A stretch of 64,000 nt of DNA from Methylobacterium sp. E-065 (GTDB taxonomy: Bacteria > Pseudomonadota > Alphaproteobacteria > Rhizobiales > Beijerinckiaceae): assembly GCF_022829605.1 (NCBI RefSeq), contig NZ_JAKSYD010000260.1, forward strand, positions 1 to 64,000, read 5' to 3'. Positions 52,026 to 59,671 of the stretch are shown piece after piece (the first letter of the stretch is position 1; the number at the start of each line of letters is the position of its first letter). The notes below the pieces were generated by a model. The model was not told the DNA's origin and did no database searches. It saw only the letters and a list, made by a program, of their open reading frames with translations. The position numbers and the translations under genes were made by a program.

Positions 52026-53525
52026 ATGACGGCGCGTCTCGCGACTGCGCGGATGTTGGCGGCCGCTTCCCTGCTGGCCCTGTCCCTCGCTGCCTGCCAG
52101 GACGGGTCCGGCATCAATGGCCCGAGTGCGCGCAGCATCGCGCCGATCGCCCCACAGACCGTCGCGCTGATGCAGTCCAAGGGGATGCAGCAATCCGACC
52201 CTGTCCTGATCCGCACCTTCAAGAAGGAAGCGGAGATGGAGGTCTGGAAGAAGGGCAGCGACGGCCGCTACGCCCTCCTGAAGATCTACCCGATCTGCCG
52301 CTGGTCCGGCCAGCTCGGCCCCAAGACCCGTGAGGGCGACCGGCAGGCGCCGGAGGGGTTCTATACGATCACCCCGGGCCTGATGAACCCGAATTCCTCG
52401 TACTATCTCTCGTTCGATACCGGCTTCCCGAATGCCGTCGACCGGGCCAACAACCGGACCGGCAAGTATCTGATGGTGCACGGCACCTGCTCGTCGGCGG
52501 GCTGCTTCGCCATGACCGACGCCACCATCGCGGAGATCTACGCCATCGCCCGCGAGGCGTTCATCGGCGGTCAGCGCAGCTTCCAGTTCCAGTCCTACCC
52601 GTTCCGGATGACCGCCGAGAACATGGCCAAGTTCCGCAACGACCCGAACATCGGGTTCTGGCAGAACCTCAAGGAGGGCTCGGATTATTTCGAGGCCCTG
52701 CGCGAGGAGCCGAAGATCGGTCAGTGCGGGACCAAATACGTGTTCGGCGGCGCCGACGCAGCTGCCGGTTCGTGCAAGCCGAAGGTCGATCCGCAGGTGG
52801 CGGACAAGAGAGAGCGCGACGCGCGCGCGGTGGCCGAACTGGTCTCCAAGGGCACGCCGGCGGTGCGGGTCGTCTACCAGGATGGCGGACAGAACCCGGT
52901 CTTCCGGCCGCCGGCCAATACCAGCGCCTTCGCGAGCCTCGGCGGCACCGAGACGGTGTTGCCGTACGACGCCAAGGAATACGGGCGGCACAATCTCGGC
53001 GACGTGAGCCGGCCCGAGACCCTGGCGGCCGGGCCGCAGGAGATCGAGGTCAGCCCGAAGGGCCAGCCGGTGATGCTGGCCGGCGCCGAGCCGGCGGCCC
53101 CCCTCAAGGCCGCCAAGGCGGGGCGCCCCCCCGGCAAGGAGCCGCTGCAGAGGCCCGCCGCCACGACACTCATGGCGAACCGCGCCGATCCCGAAGCCAA
53201 GGTCGAGACGACCGCAGCGCTCCCCGAGAAGCCCGCCCGGATCACCGTGGCGGACGCGGACGGCGATCCGAGCAGCTACCAGAAGGTATTCGGCAAGCTG
53301 TTCGCCAAGGACGACCCGGCCTCGGTCACTCCGCCGACCCCGGCGGTCGACGCCACTTTGATGCCTGAGCCGGTCAAGCTCGCTCACGCCGCCGAGAAGG
53401 TTGCCCCGAAGCCGATCGCCAAGGCGCACGCGGTCAAGACCGCCAAGGTTGAAGCCAAGGTAGCGGGTAAGGTCGAGGCCAAGCCGGTTCTCAGGAAGGG
53501 CGAGGCCGACAAGGCCAAGCCCTGA
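52026..53525 (+). CDS. L,D-transpeptidase (YkuD/YafK-like) lipoprotein
   Basis: 499 residues from ATG 52026. A lipoprotein signal (LLALSLAACQDG) with the lipobox Cys. The YkuD domain contains the His/Cys centre H152-G-T-C155-S-S-A-G-C160 in VHGTCSSAGCFAMTD; Cys160 is the expected nucleophile. About 190 C-terminal residues are low-complexity (EPAAPLKAAKAGRPPGK, KAHAVKTAKVEAKVAGK), likely a periplasmic tether. It would cross-link or modify peptidoglycan or attach proteins to it. Family members usually lack this tail. Confidence 0.85.
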   Translation: MTARLATARMLAAASLLALSLAACQDGSGINGPSARSIAPIAPQTVALMQSKGMQQSDPVLIRTFKKEAEMEVWKKGSDGRYALLKIYPICRWSGQLGPKTREGDRQAPEGFYTITPGLMNPNSSYYLSFDTGFPNAVDRANNRTGKYLMVHGTCSSAGCFAMTDATIAEIYAIAREAFIGGQRSFQFQSYPFRMTAENMAKFRNDPNIGFWQNLKEGSDYFEALREEPKIGQCGTKYVFGGADAAAGSCKPKVDPQVADKRERDARAVAELVSKGTPAVRVVYQDGGQNPVFRPPANTSAFASLGGTETVLPYDAKEYGRHNLGDVSRPETLAAGPQEIEVSPKGQPVMLAGAEPAAPLKAAKAGRPPGKEPLQRPAATTLMANRADPEAKVETTAALPEKPARITVADADGDPSSYQKVFGKLFAKDDPASVTPPTPAVDATLMPEPVKLAHAAEKVAPKPIAKAHAVKTAKVEAKVAGKVEAKPVLRKGEADKAKP

Positions 53526-53585
53526 TCGAAGCGCCACGGAGGACGACCTGCGGCGAGGCGAATCCGGCCTCACCGGAACTCACCG

Positions 53586-54329
53586 TCACGGGCCGGCGCG
53601 CAGGGTCCGGCGGAACAGCTCGCGCAGCGCGCCCCAACCCCGCTCGGCCGCGGCGGGGTCGTAGACCGGGAAGTCCGGCATCATCCAGCCATGCGCTGCG
53701 GGATACGTCTCGGCGGTGAATCGAACGCCGGCCTCCGTCAGCGCCTTTTCCAGGCGCTCGGCCATCGCGGGCGGGTAGCTGCCGTCGTTCTCCGCCGCGC
53801 CGATGTAGATCTCCGCCTTCAGCTTCGGCGCGAACAGGTGAGGGCTCGTCGGCGCGTCGGTCGCGAGATTGCCGCCGTGAAAGCTCGCGACGGCCGCGAA
53901 CCGGTCGGGGTAGGTTCCGGCCGAAGCCAGCGCCATGCCGCCTCCCATGCAGAAGCCGACCGCACCGATCCCGCGGCCCGTGATGTCGCTGCGCGTGTCG
54001 AGGTAGGCGAGGAAGGCCTCCGTATCCGCTGCGGCCTTGTCGTTCCCGGTCGTTGCCATCAACGGGCCGAGGATGGCGCGGAAGTCGCCCTTGAACACCT
54101 CCTTGGGCACGAACGGGCCGTACGGACCGTAGCGGTAGAAGAGATCCGGCAGCAGGACGACGCTGCCGGCCGCGGCGAGTTGCTCGGCCATGTCGCGCAT
54201 CGCCGGGCGGATGCCGCCGGCATCCATGTAGAGGATCACCGCCGGCCACGGGCCTACGCCGTCCGGCGTGACGATGTGCGATCGGCAATCGCCGTCGCGC
54301 GTTCGGATCGTGACGCGTTCGGTCGGCAT
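53586..54329 (-). CDS. Dienelactone-hydrolase-family protein
   Basis: 247 residues, alpha/beta hydrolase. The nucleophile in this family sits in GAVGFCMGGGMALAS (Cys); PAVILYMDAGGIRPAM and the late H-G-W of AAHGWMMPDFPVYD are family-typical. The natural substrate is not known; it may act on carboxymethylenebutenolide-like lactones. ATG 54329 is used. Confidence 0.9.
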   Translation of the reverse strand: MPTERVTIRTRDGDCRSHIVTPDGVGPWPAVILYMDAGGIRPAMRDMAEQLAAAGSVVLLPDLFYRYGPYGPFVPKEVFKGDFRAILGPLMATTGNDKAAADTEAFLAYLDTRSDITGRGIGAVGFCMGGGMALASAGTYPDRFAAVASFHGGNLATDAPTSPHLFAPKLKAEIYIGAAENDGSYPPAMAERLEKALTEAGVRFTAETYPAAHGWMMPDFPVYDPAAAERGWGALRELFRRTLRAGP

Positions 54330-54480
54330 CAGGTGCTCCCGGGCCGGACATCCGCGATGTCCGCCGCGACGGTGTTACGTCTACGAACAGTTCGATCGCG
54401 ATTCGCCTCAGATCGACGAGGCCAAGCGCTCTGCGCCGTACGCCGCCAGCCTAAGCACCGCTGCCTCGGCCCTTGTCGTT

Positions 54481-54654
54481 TCAGAGCAGCGGCCGGTCGC
54501 GATTCATCAACCACAGGGCGTGGATGGTGCCCGGAAGCCAGCCGAGGATCCAGAGCACGATATTCAGTAGGAATTGCAGCCCGAAGCCGTTGGTGACGAG
54601 GACCGCAACCGGCGGGATGAAGATGGCGAGAAGGATGCGAATCAGACTGGACAC
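54481..54654 (-). CDS. YqaE/Pmp3-family small membrane protein, 57 aa
   Basis: GTG 54654 is 6 bp after GGAG. The whole protein matches the YqaE/Pmp3 pattern: IRILLAIFIPPVAVLVTNG, then FLLNIVLWILGWLPGTIHALW. These two-helix proteins are induced by salt and stress. It is below 60 residues and easily missed. A GGAAC-N16-CGTT motif lies upstream on the same strand. Confidence 0.85.
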   Translation of the reverse strand: MSSLIRILLAIFIPPVAVLVTNGFGLQFLLNIVLWILGWLPGTIHALWLMNRDRPLL

Positions 54655-54692
54655 GGGCACTCCGGGTTGGGGTCCTGAGGGAGTCACGCTCA

Positions 54693-54717
54693 AACGAAGC
54701 GCGATCGTGTCCGTTCC
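54693..54717 (-). promoter_or_regulatory. EcfG-type stress sigma promoter motif
   Basis: On the minus strand GGAAC (54717-54713) is followed, after exactly 16 bases, by CGTT (54696-54693). This matches the consensus of alphaproteobacterial general-stress sigma factors (EcfG/PhyR regulon). It lies about 40 bp ahead of the YqaE start, a stress-type gene, so the match makes biological sense. Confidence 0.6.
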
Positions 54718-54814
54718 AGGAACACTTCGGGGAAAGCGCTTTCTGCTCCCGGGGCCGCTGCAGCCGCTGGACGGAGCGCCCTCCGCGGTGAAGGGCAGTG
54801 GCCGCTGCCCGCAA

Positions 54815-55081
54815 TTACGGGCTTTCGCCATGCATACCCTTCGCACGCGCTGCCATCGCCTCCATCATCCAGAGGGCGCGACGGCGACTCTCGAAGCCCG
54901 GAAGAGCCCGATAGGCCCGGACGACGCGAAGCAGCATCGCGACGCGCTCATAGATGCCGCGGCGCTGCGCAGTGCCGTCCCAATCCGGCCTTCGACGGGG
55001 CCCGAGGAAAGCATCGATATCAGTCCCGTTCGCCGCCGCGATCTTCTGAAGTAAACTTAAGGTCAATCGATCCGTATACAT
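54815..55081 (-). CDS. Hypothetical protein, 88 aa, divergent from luxR
   Basis: ATG 55081 (MYTDRLTLSLLQKIAAANGTDID) gives a soluble, helical, Arg-rich protein (RRRPDWDGTAQRRGIYERV). The start recalls the end of an XRE-like domain (SLLQKIAAANGTD), so it may be a regulator remnant. It shares an AT-rich upstream region with luxR. Function not known. Confidence 0.45.
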   Translation of the reverse strand: MYTDRLTLSLLQKIAAANGTDIDAFLGPRRRPDWDGTAQRRGIYERVAMLLRVVRAYRALPGFESRRRALWMMEAMAARAKGMHGESP

Positions 55082-55211
55082 ATCGATTCTCCGTCTAAAG
55101 AATTTGATTTTTTTGGAAATATCTCCCCTACATTTTTATGAATGCCATCAATCTGCCCGATATGTATCAAATCAGACATACTTGCGATTCAAACTATGAA
55201 ATCATGCGCCA

Positions 55212-55943
55212 ATGACGAGCCTTCGTCAAACCACGTTCGACATTCTCGACAAGATACGCCAATCACAATACTTGGGTGATATCCAAAAAGAGCTCAGTTT
55301 TCATAAAACGACATTCGGATACGACGCATTCGTAGTTGGGTTTCTACCACGATCACAGAGGCAAATCCTTCCGGATTGCACTGTGCTCTCAGGTTGGCCT
55401 CGCGAGTGGGAGCAGCGTTACCAAGCCCGAGGCTTCATCCACGTCGATCCCGTTCTGAGGCACCTGAAGGGCGTTATCGATCCCTTCTTCTGGCATGAGG
55501 CGGCCACCGGCCAGACCGAGGGCCGCGTCGTCATGGACGAAGCACGCGTGTTCGGGCTGCGCGAGGGCTTCTGCGTCCCCTTCCATCAGCACGACGGCAG
55601 CGAGGCCTGCATCAGCTTCGGCGGCGCGCGTCTCGAACTCTCGACGGACGAGCAGGCCGCCCTGCACATGATCGCGATCTACGCTGCCTCCACGGCGAAG
55701 GCGATCATGCATCGCCACGCACAGGTCGAGCCGGATGCGCGGACGCGGGGTGACCTGACGGCCCGCGAAGTGGAATGCCTGAAATGGTCGGCTGCCGGAA
55801 AAACAGCCTGGGACATCTCTGTTATTCTATCCATATCAAGAAGAACTGTTGAACATCACCTCGCCAACGCCTGCACCAAATTACACGCGGTCGGCCGCAC
55901 ACATTGTGTCGCCGAGGCCATAAGAAGGAGAATAATCGCTTAA
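55212..55943 (+). CDS. LuxR-family quorum-sensing regulator
   Basis: 243 residues. The N-terminal autoinducer-binding domain has the expected aromatic/Asp set (GWPREWEQRYQARGFIHVDPVL, then PFFWHEA). The C-terminal HTH is typical: LTAREVECLKWSAAGKTAWDISVILSISRRTVEHHLANA in pieces, with the conserved E-x-x-x-L. It would bind an acyl-homoserine lactone. Both ends of the gene are AT-rich while the middle is GC-rich, suggesting mosaic origin. luxI lies 90 bp downstream. Confidence 0.93.
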   Translation: MTSLRQTTFDILDKIRQSQYLGDIQKELSFHKTTFGYDAFVVGFLPRSQRQILPDCTVLSGWPREWEQRYQARGFIHVDPVLRHLKGVIDPFFWHEAATGQTEGRVVMDEARVFGLREGFCVPFHQHDGSEACISFGGARLELSTDEQAALHMIAIYAASTAKAIMHRHAQVEPDARTRGDLTAREVECLKWSAAGKTAWDISVILSISRRTVEHHLANACTKLHAVGRTHCVAEAIRRRIIA

Positions 55944-56033
55944 ATTCACGTAGCGTTGGGGTCGGTAATGTTTCCCATATCCGAGTAACGAGTTGCCAGG
56001 CAAATTATTCGTGTGTCTACACGGAGAAAAACG

Positions 56034-56651
56034 ATGTTCTCGATGGTTCATGGGGATATCGAACGGAACTATCCTTCAGTATTGGATCATATTTATAGAT
56101 TTCGTCATTCATATTTCGTCGAGACACTGGGATGGGAGGCGTGCCGCAGGCCGGACAATCGGGAACGCGATCAGTTCGACGGTCCCGGTAGTATCCACGT
56201 CGTCGGCAGGGACGAAGGCCATATCGTATCGTATGCGCGCCTCCTGCCGACGACGCGGCCCCACCTGCTGTCCCACCTCTATCCCGAGCTCATGCAGGGC
56301 GCGAAAGCCCCAACGGGGCACCGGATCTACGAGTGGACGCGCCAATCGGTCCTGCCCCGGAAGCGGGAGCACGGCGCAGCGAACGCCTTCTCGAACGCCT
56401 TCATGGGCGCCGTCGCCCGCGTCGCCGAGGCGCTCGATCTCGAAGGCCTTCTCGTCCAGACCCACCCCGCACTCGTCGGACGGCTGCTCGACACCGGCTG
56501 GGACGTCGAAACGCTGGCTTTGCCGACGCTGTACGCCGGTGCCCTCCTCGTGCCGGTCTACGCCCGGATCACAGCCCGCACCCTGGAGGCGGCCGATGCG
56601 GCCTTCGCGGCTTGGCCCGGCTCGCGGCTGGCGTTCCACAGGCCACCCTGA
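56034..56651 (+). CDS. Acyl-homoserine-lactone synthase (LuxI)
   Basis: 205 residues from ATG 56034, behind GGAGAAAAACG; GTG 56013 is an in-frame alternative. RFRHSYFVETLGWEACRR, RDQFDGPGSIHVV and SYARLLPTTRPHLL with YEWTRQSVLP are the LuxI core, including the Arg/Trp/Asp set of the active site. It makes an acyl-homoserine lactone from SAM and acyl-ACP; the acyl chain cannot be read from the sequence. Confidence 0.93.
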   Translation: MFSMVHGDIERNYPSVLDHIYRFRHSYFVETLGWEACRRPDNRERDQFDGPGSIHVVGRDEGHIVSYARLLPTTRPHLLSHLYPELMQGAKAPTGHRIYEWTRQSVLPRKREHGAANAFSNAFMGAVARVAEALDLEGLLVQTHPALVGRLLDTGWDVETLALPTLYAGALLVPVYARITARTLEAADAAFAAWPGSRLAFHRPP

Positions 56652-56722
56652 ACGACACGCCGGCTGAAAGAACTGGTCTGGTCTCCTGATAACCGATTCC
56701 CCGCACGCAAAAGGCAGAACCG

Positions 56723-57163
56723 ATGCCCTCATCTCCCGCGCATACCGTGCTGTTCCTTCGCACCTATCGAGAGGCGGCGCTTCCGATCTACAGCGGCATG
56801 GTCGATGAGCTCTGTGGCTCGCCGTATCTCCCGTTCCAGTTGGCGACGACCCTGGAGGATATCGGCCAGCATTTCCTGCGGCTCGCGGAGCAGGTCAACG
56901 GCGAGCTCGAGCGCCGTGGTCTCCTCGACGCCGAGGTCGATGCGGACCTGACCGTCGAGGCTCGGATTGAAAACCTTCTGGGATGGATGTGCGAGAGCGG
57001 GTTGCCGAGCCTGATGAACGCCGACGACCCCAGCGCCCCCCCGGTCTCGATGCTGAAGCACGAAGCCGTCCGGGACGCGGTCCGACTCGCCCTGGTCATG
57101 ACGCAGAGCCTGCCGGTCGCGGTTAGGCCCGTGGCCAGCATCGGCCAGGTCACACAGATCTGA
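56723..57163 (+). CDS. Hypothetical protein downstream of luxI
   Basis: 146 residues, soluble, helical. MPSSPAHTVLFLRTYREAALP, then FQLATTLEDIGQHFLRLAEQ and a long acidic middle (LLDAEVDADLTVEARIENLLG). It starts 72 bp after luxI on the same strand, so it may share the luxI transcript. I do not recognise a family. It is convergent with the cytochrome gene. Confidence 0.5.
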   Translation: MPSSPAHTVLFLRTYREAALPIYSGMVDELCGSPYLPFQLATTLEDIGQHFLRLAEQVNGELERRGLLDAEVDADLTVEARIENLLGWMCESGLPSLMNADDPSAPPVSMLKHEAVRDAVRLALVMTQSLPVAVRPVASIGQVTQI

Positions 57164-57181
57164 CCGGCGCCGAATTCGGCC

Positions 57182-58774
57182 TCACGGCTTGCTGGTCGGC
57201 GGCGTGGTGGCGGCCGGCACGTTCACAGCCTGCTTCTCCGGGTTCTTCACCTGGCTGTAGGCGACGTTGGCGAAGGTGCCGATCACCGCCGGCCAGCTCG
57301 GGTTGGCATATTGCGGATCGTCGCGCCCGACCTTGCAGAACGCCGTCGTCAGGGCGTTGACCACGTCATCGTCGTTGGCCCCCGCCGCGGCACCCTTGAT
57401 CTGCGGCACCAGTCGGACCAGCGTCGGCACGAAGTCCTGCTGCTTCAGGCCCTTGAGGGTGTTCTGCACACCGATCTGGTCGAAGGCGGACTTCAGCTGA
57501 TCCTGCTCGATCTCCGCGCAGGGCGCCGTGCCGGACAGCATGGTCCGGGTGGCGGCGCGCGCCTCGGAGGCCTTCTCGCCGGTCACGACCGGGGCCTTGT
57601 TGCCCCAGGAATTGCGGATGTAGTCGGTGACGTTCCGCACCTCGACATCGGTCATCTGCTGGCCGATCGCCACCATCGGGGCGAGGCCGCTCTGGGCGGC
57701 GAGGCCGCCATAGATCACCCGCAGCACCGTCTCGGGGCCGTCCGACATCACCGAGGTGTTGCCGGCCAGCGCCGGCACCGCGCCCTGAAGGCCCTTGCCG
57801 TCGGGCTGGTGGCAGGAGGAGCAGTAGGTCAGATAGGTCGAGGCGCCCGGAGCCCCGGCCGTGTCGAACGCCGCGAGGTCCTTGGGCTTGTAGGTCTGCT
57901 TGGCGGGCACGGTGCGCAGATAAGCCACCATGGCCTTCAGATCCTCCTCCTTCACCTTGGAGAGGGATTCCATGATGGTCTGGCGCATCGGGCCGGCGGC
58001 GACGCCCGGCCGGTCGCCCGGGGCGGTACCGGTCTTGAGGTAGGTCACCACCTGCTCGTCGGTCCAGGCGCCGATGCCCTGGTGGCCGTCCGGCGTGATG
58101 TTGGGGGCGTACCAGCCGTCGATCACGCCGCCGCCGAACCGGCCCGCAAAGCTCGAATTGCCGACGAGCTTGTTCTCGTTGTGGCACATCGCGCAGTGGC
58201 CGAGCCCCTCGACGAGATAGCCGCCGCGGTTGACCTCGGCGCTGGCATTCGGATCGGGCTTGAAGCGCTCCTCGGTGAAGAAGGCCGTCCGCCACGTCAC
58301 CAGAGCGGTGCGGACGTTGAACGGGAACGGGATCTGGCTGTCCTGGCGCTTCTCGTTTACCGCCGGGACCGATTGCAGATAGGCCCAGATCGCCTTGGTG
58401 TCGTCGTCGGTGACCTTGGTGAACCAGCCGAACGGGAAGGCCGGGTAGAGGTAGCCGACATTCTTGCTGTAGCCGTGCCGGAAGGCCTTCTCGAAGTCGT
58501 CGTAGCTCCAGTTGCCGAGCCCAGTATCCTTGTCGGGGGTCAGGTTGGGCGTCATGAGCACGCCGAAGGGCATGTTCAGCGCGTAGTTGCCGGCGAGATA
58601 CTTGCCGCCGGGCGCCGTGTGGCAGGCCGCGCAATCGCCCATGGTGACGAGGTACTTGCCGCGCTCGACCGGGTCGGACGACCCGTCCTGCGCCAGAGCG
58701 GGCGTCGCGAGGATCAGGCCCGCCAGGATCGGGGCGGAAGCCCAGCCGGGGGAGAGGGCATTCGTGCGCTTCAT
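57182..58774 (-). CDS. Tri-haem cytochrome c (dehydrogenase cytochrome-subunit type)
   Basis: 530 residues from ATG 58774. Signal peptide (MKRTNALSPGWASAPILAGLILATPALAQ) to the periplasm. Three haem sites: CAACH 48-52, CAMCH 194-198 and CSSCH 318-322. Blocks such as GNYALNMPFGVLMTPNLTPD and GFGGGVIDGWYAPN-like text match the cytochrome subunits of membrane-bound gluconate/alcohol dehydrogenases. About 110 residues follow the third domain, with two cysteines (APCAEIEQ and AFCKVG), which the usual subunits lack. No dehydrogenase subunit is in view. Confidence 0.9.
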   Translation of the reverse strand: MKRTNALSPGWASAPILAGLILATPALAQDGSSDPVERGKYLVTMGDCAACHTAPGGKYLAGNYALNMPFGVLMTPNLTPDKDTGLGNWSYDDFEKAFRHGYSKNVGYLYPAFPFGWFTKVTDDDTKAIWAYLQSVPAVNEKRQDSQIPFPFNVRTALVTWRTAFFTEERFKPDPNASAEVNRGGYLVEGLGHCAMCHNENKLVGNSSFAGRFGGGVIDGWYAPNITPDGHQGIGAWTDEQVVTYLKTGTAPGDRPGVAAGPMRQTIMESLSKVKEEDLKAMVAYLRTVPAKQTYKPKDLAAFDTAGAPGASTYLTYCSSCHQPDGKGLQGAVPALAGNTSVMSDGPETVLRVIYGGLAAQSGLAPMVAIGQQMTDVEVRNVTDYIRNSWGNKAPVVTGEKASEARAATRTMLSGTAPCAEIEQDQLKSAFDQIGVQNTLKGLKQQDFVPTLVRLVPQIKGAAAGANDDDVVNALTTAFCKVGRDDPQYANPSWPAVIGTFANVAYSQVKNPEKQAVNVPAATTPPTSKP

Positions 58775-58805
58775 GGCATCCTCTCCCGGGCGGACTTTAG
58801 AGTTC

Positions 58806-59168
58806 TTACAAGCGGGTGACGCGCGTGAACGCGGCCGTTTGCTGCGTTGTTCCGGCCTCGGCCGGCGTGTGACCCGGACTGCGGCGTTGTGCCGTGGGCG
58901 CCCGGAAGCGCAGGCCGAGATCGGCGAGGTGAGCCACAAGCCCGGCGAGCATCCACCCGGCGACCACGATCCAGCCGGCTCCCACCAGGGCCGACCGCAG
59001 GGCCAGCATCAGGGCGGCCCCGGAGGCGAGATTGGCCAGCAACGCCGGCAGCGGCGGCCCACCCCGGCGGCTGAGCCACACGAGGAGGAGCGCCTCGGCC
59101 CCGACGAGCAGCAGGATGCCGTCGATGATCCGGCCAGACGCGAACCAAGAGGCCAGCAACGCCTCCAT
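58806..59168 (-). CDS. Small membrane protein in bch operon, 120 aa
   Basis: ATG 59168 overlaps the tspO stop (TAATG). Three hydrophobic segments (DGILLLVGAEALLLVWL, LPALLANLASGAALMLALR, GAGWIVVAGWMLAGLVAHLADL) are followed by a polar C-terminus. It is the last gene of the bchG-to-tspO run. No family name can be given with confidence. Confidence 0.65.
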   Translation of the reverse strand: MEALLASWFASGRIIDGILLLVGAEALLLVWLSRRGGPPLPALLANLASGAALMLALRSALVGAGWIVVAGWMLAGLVAHLADLGLRFRAPTAQRRSPGHTPAEAGTTQQTAAFTRVTRL

Positions 59169-59671
59169 TACGCAGCGTGGCCGAAGGGTGCGTTGAGGCG
59201 CACGATCCGCAGGTTCAGGCAGGCGGCGACGCTGACCCAGGCGAGATACGGCAGGTTCATGAGCCCAGCCGCGACCGAGATCCGGCCGGTGACCAGAACC
59301 AGAACGGCGATGGACAGCCACAGGGCCGCGACCTCGGCGAGCGCCCAGTCCGGCCGGCGGAACCGGAAGAACAGCACGCTCCAGGCGATGTTGAGCAGCC
59401 CGTTCACCGCGTAGGCGGCGAGCAACACGCCCCGGGCGACCGGGTCGGGATCGGCGTTCCAGACCATCACGGCGGCGATGGTCGTGAGCAGGAAGATCAC
59501 GGTCCAGACCGGCCCGAAGGCCCAGTCCGGCGGCTTCCAGGCTGGGACCTGGAGATGCCGGTACCACGCATCCGTCCGGGTCGCGAGGCCGCCGGCGAGC
59601 GCCACCAGTATTGCGGCGACGGCCGCGACGGCAGCCGGCCCCCAGCTGGCGTCGAGTCCCAAAACCGTCAT
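59168..59671 (-). CDS. tspO: TspO/MBR-family tryptophan-rich sensory protein
   Basis: 167 residues, five transmembrane segments. The family features are clear: WYRHLQVPAWKPPDWAFGPVWTVIFL in two parts, NGLLNIAWSVLFFRFRRPDWAL, and AGLMNLPYLAWVSVAACLN. TspO binds tetrapyrroles and tunes photosynthesis gene expression in Rhodobacter. The start overlaps the bchP stop (ATGA), placing it in the photosynthesis operon. Confidence 0.95.
   Translation of the reverse strand: MTVLGLDASWGPAAVAAVAAILVALAGGLATRTDAWYRHLQVPAWKPPDWAFGPVWTVIFLLTTIAAVMVWNADPDPVARGVLLAAYAVNGLLNIAWSVLFFRFRRPDWALAEVAALWLSIAVLVLVTGRISVAAGLMNLPYLAWVSVAACLNLRIVRLNAPFGHAA

Noticed and set aside
55944..56033. lux box between luxR and luxI
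   Set aside because: No 18-20 bp palindrome resembling known lux boxes could be seen in the 90 bp before luxI or in the 130 bp before luxR.
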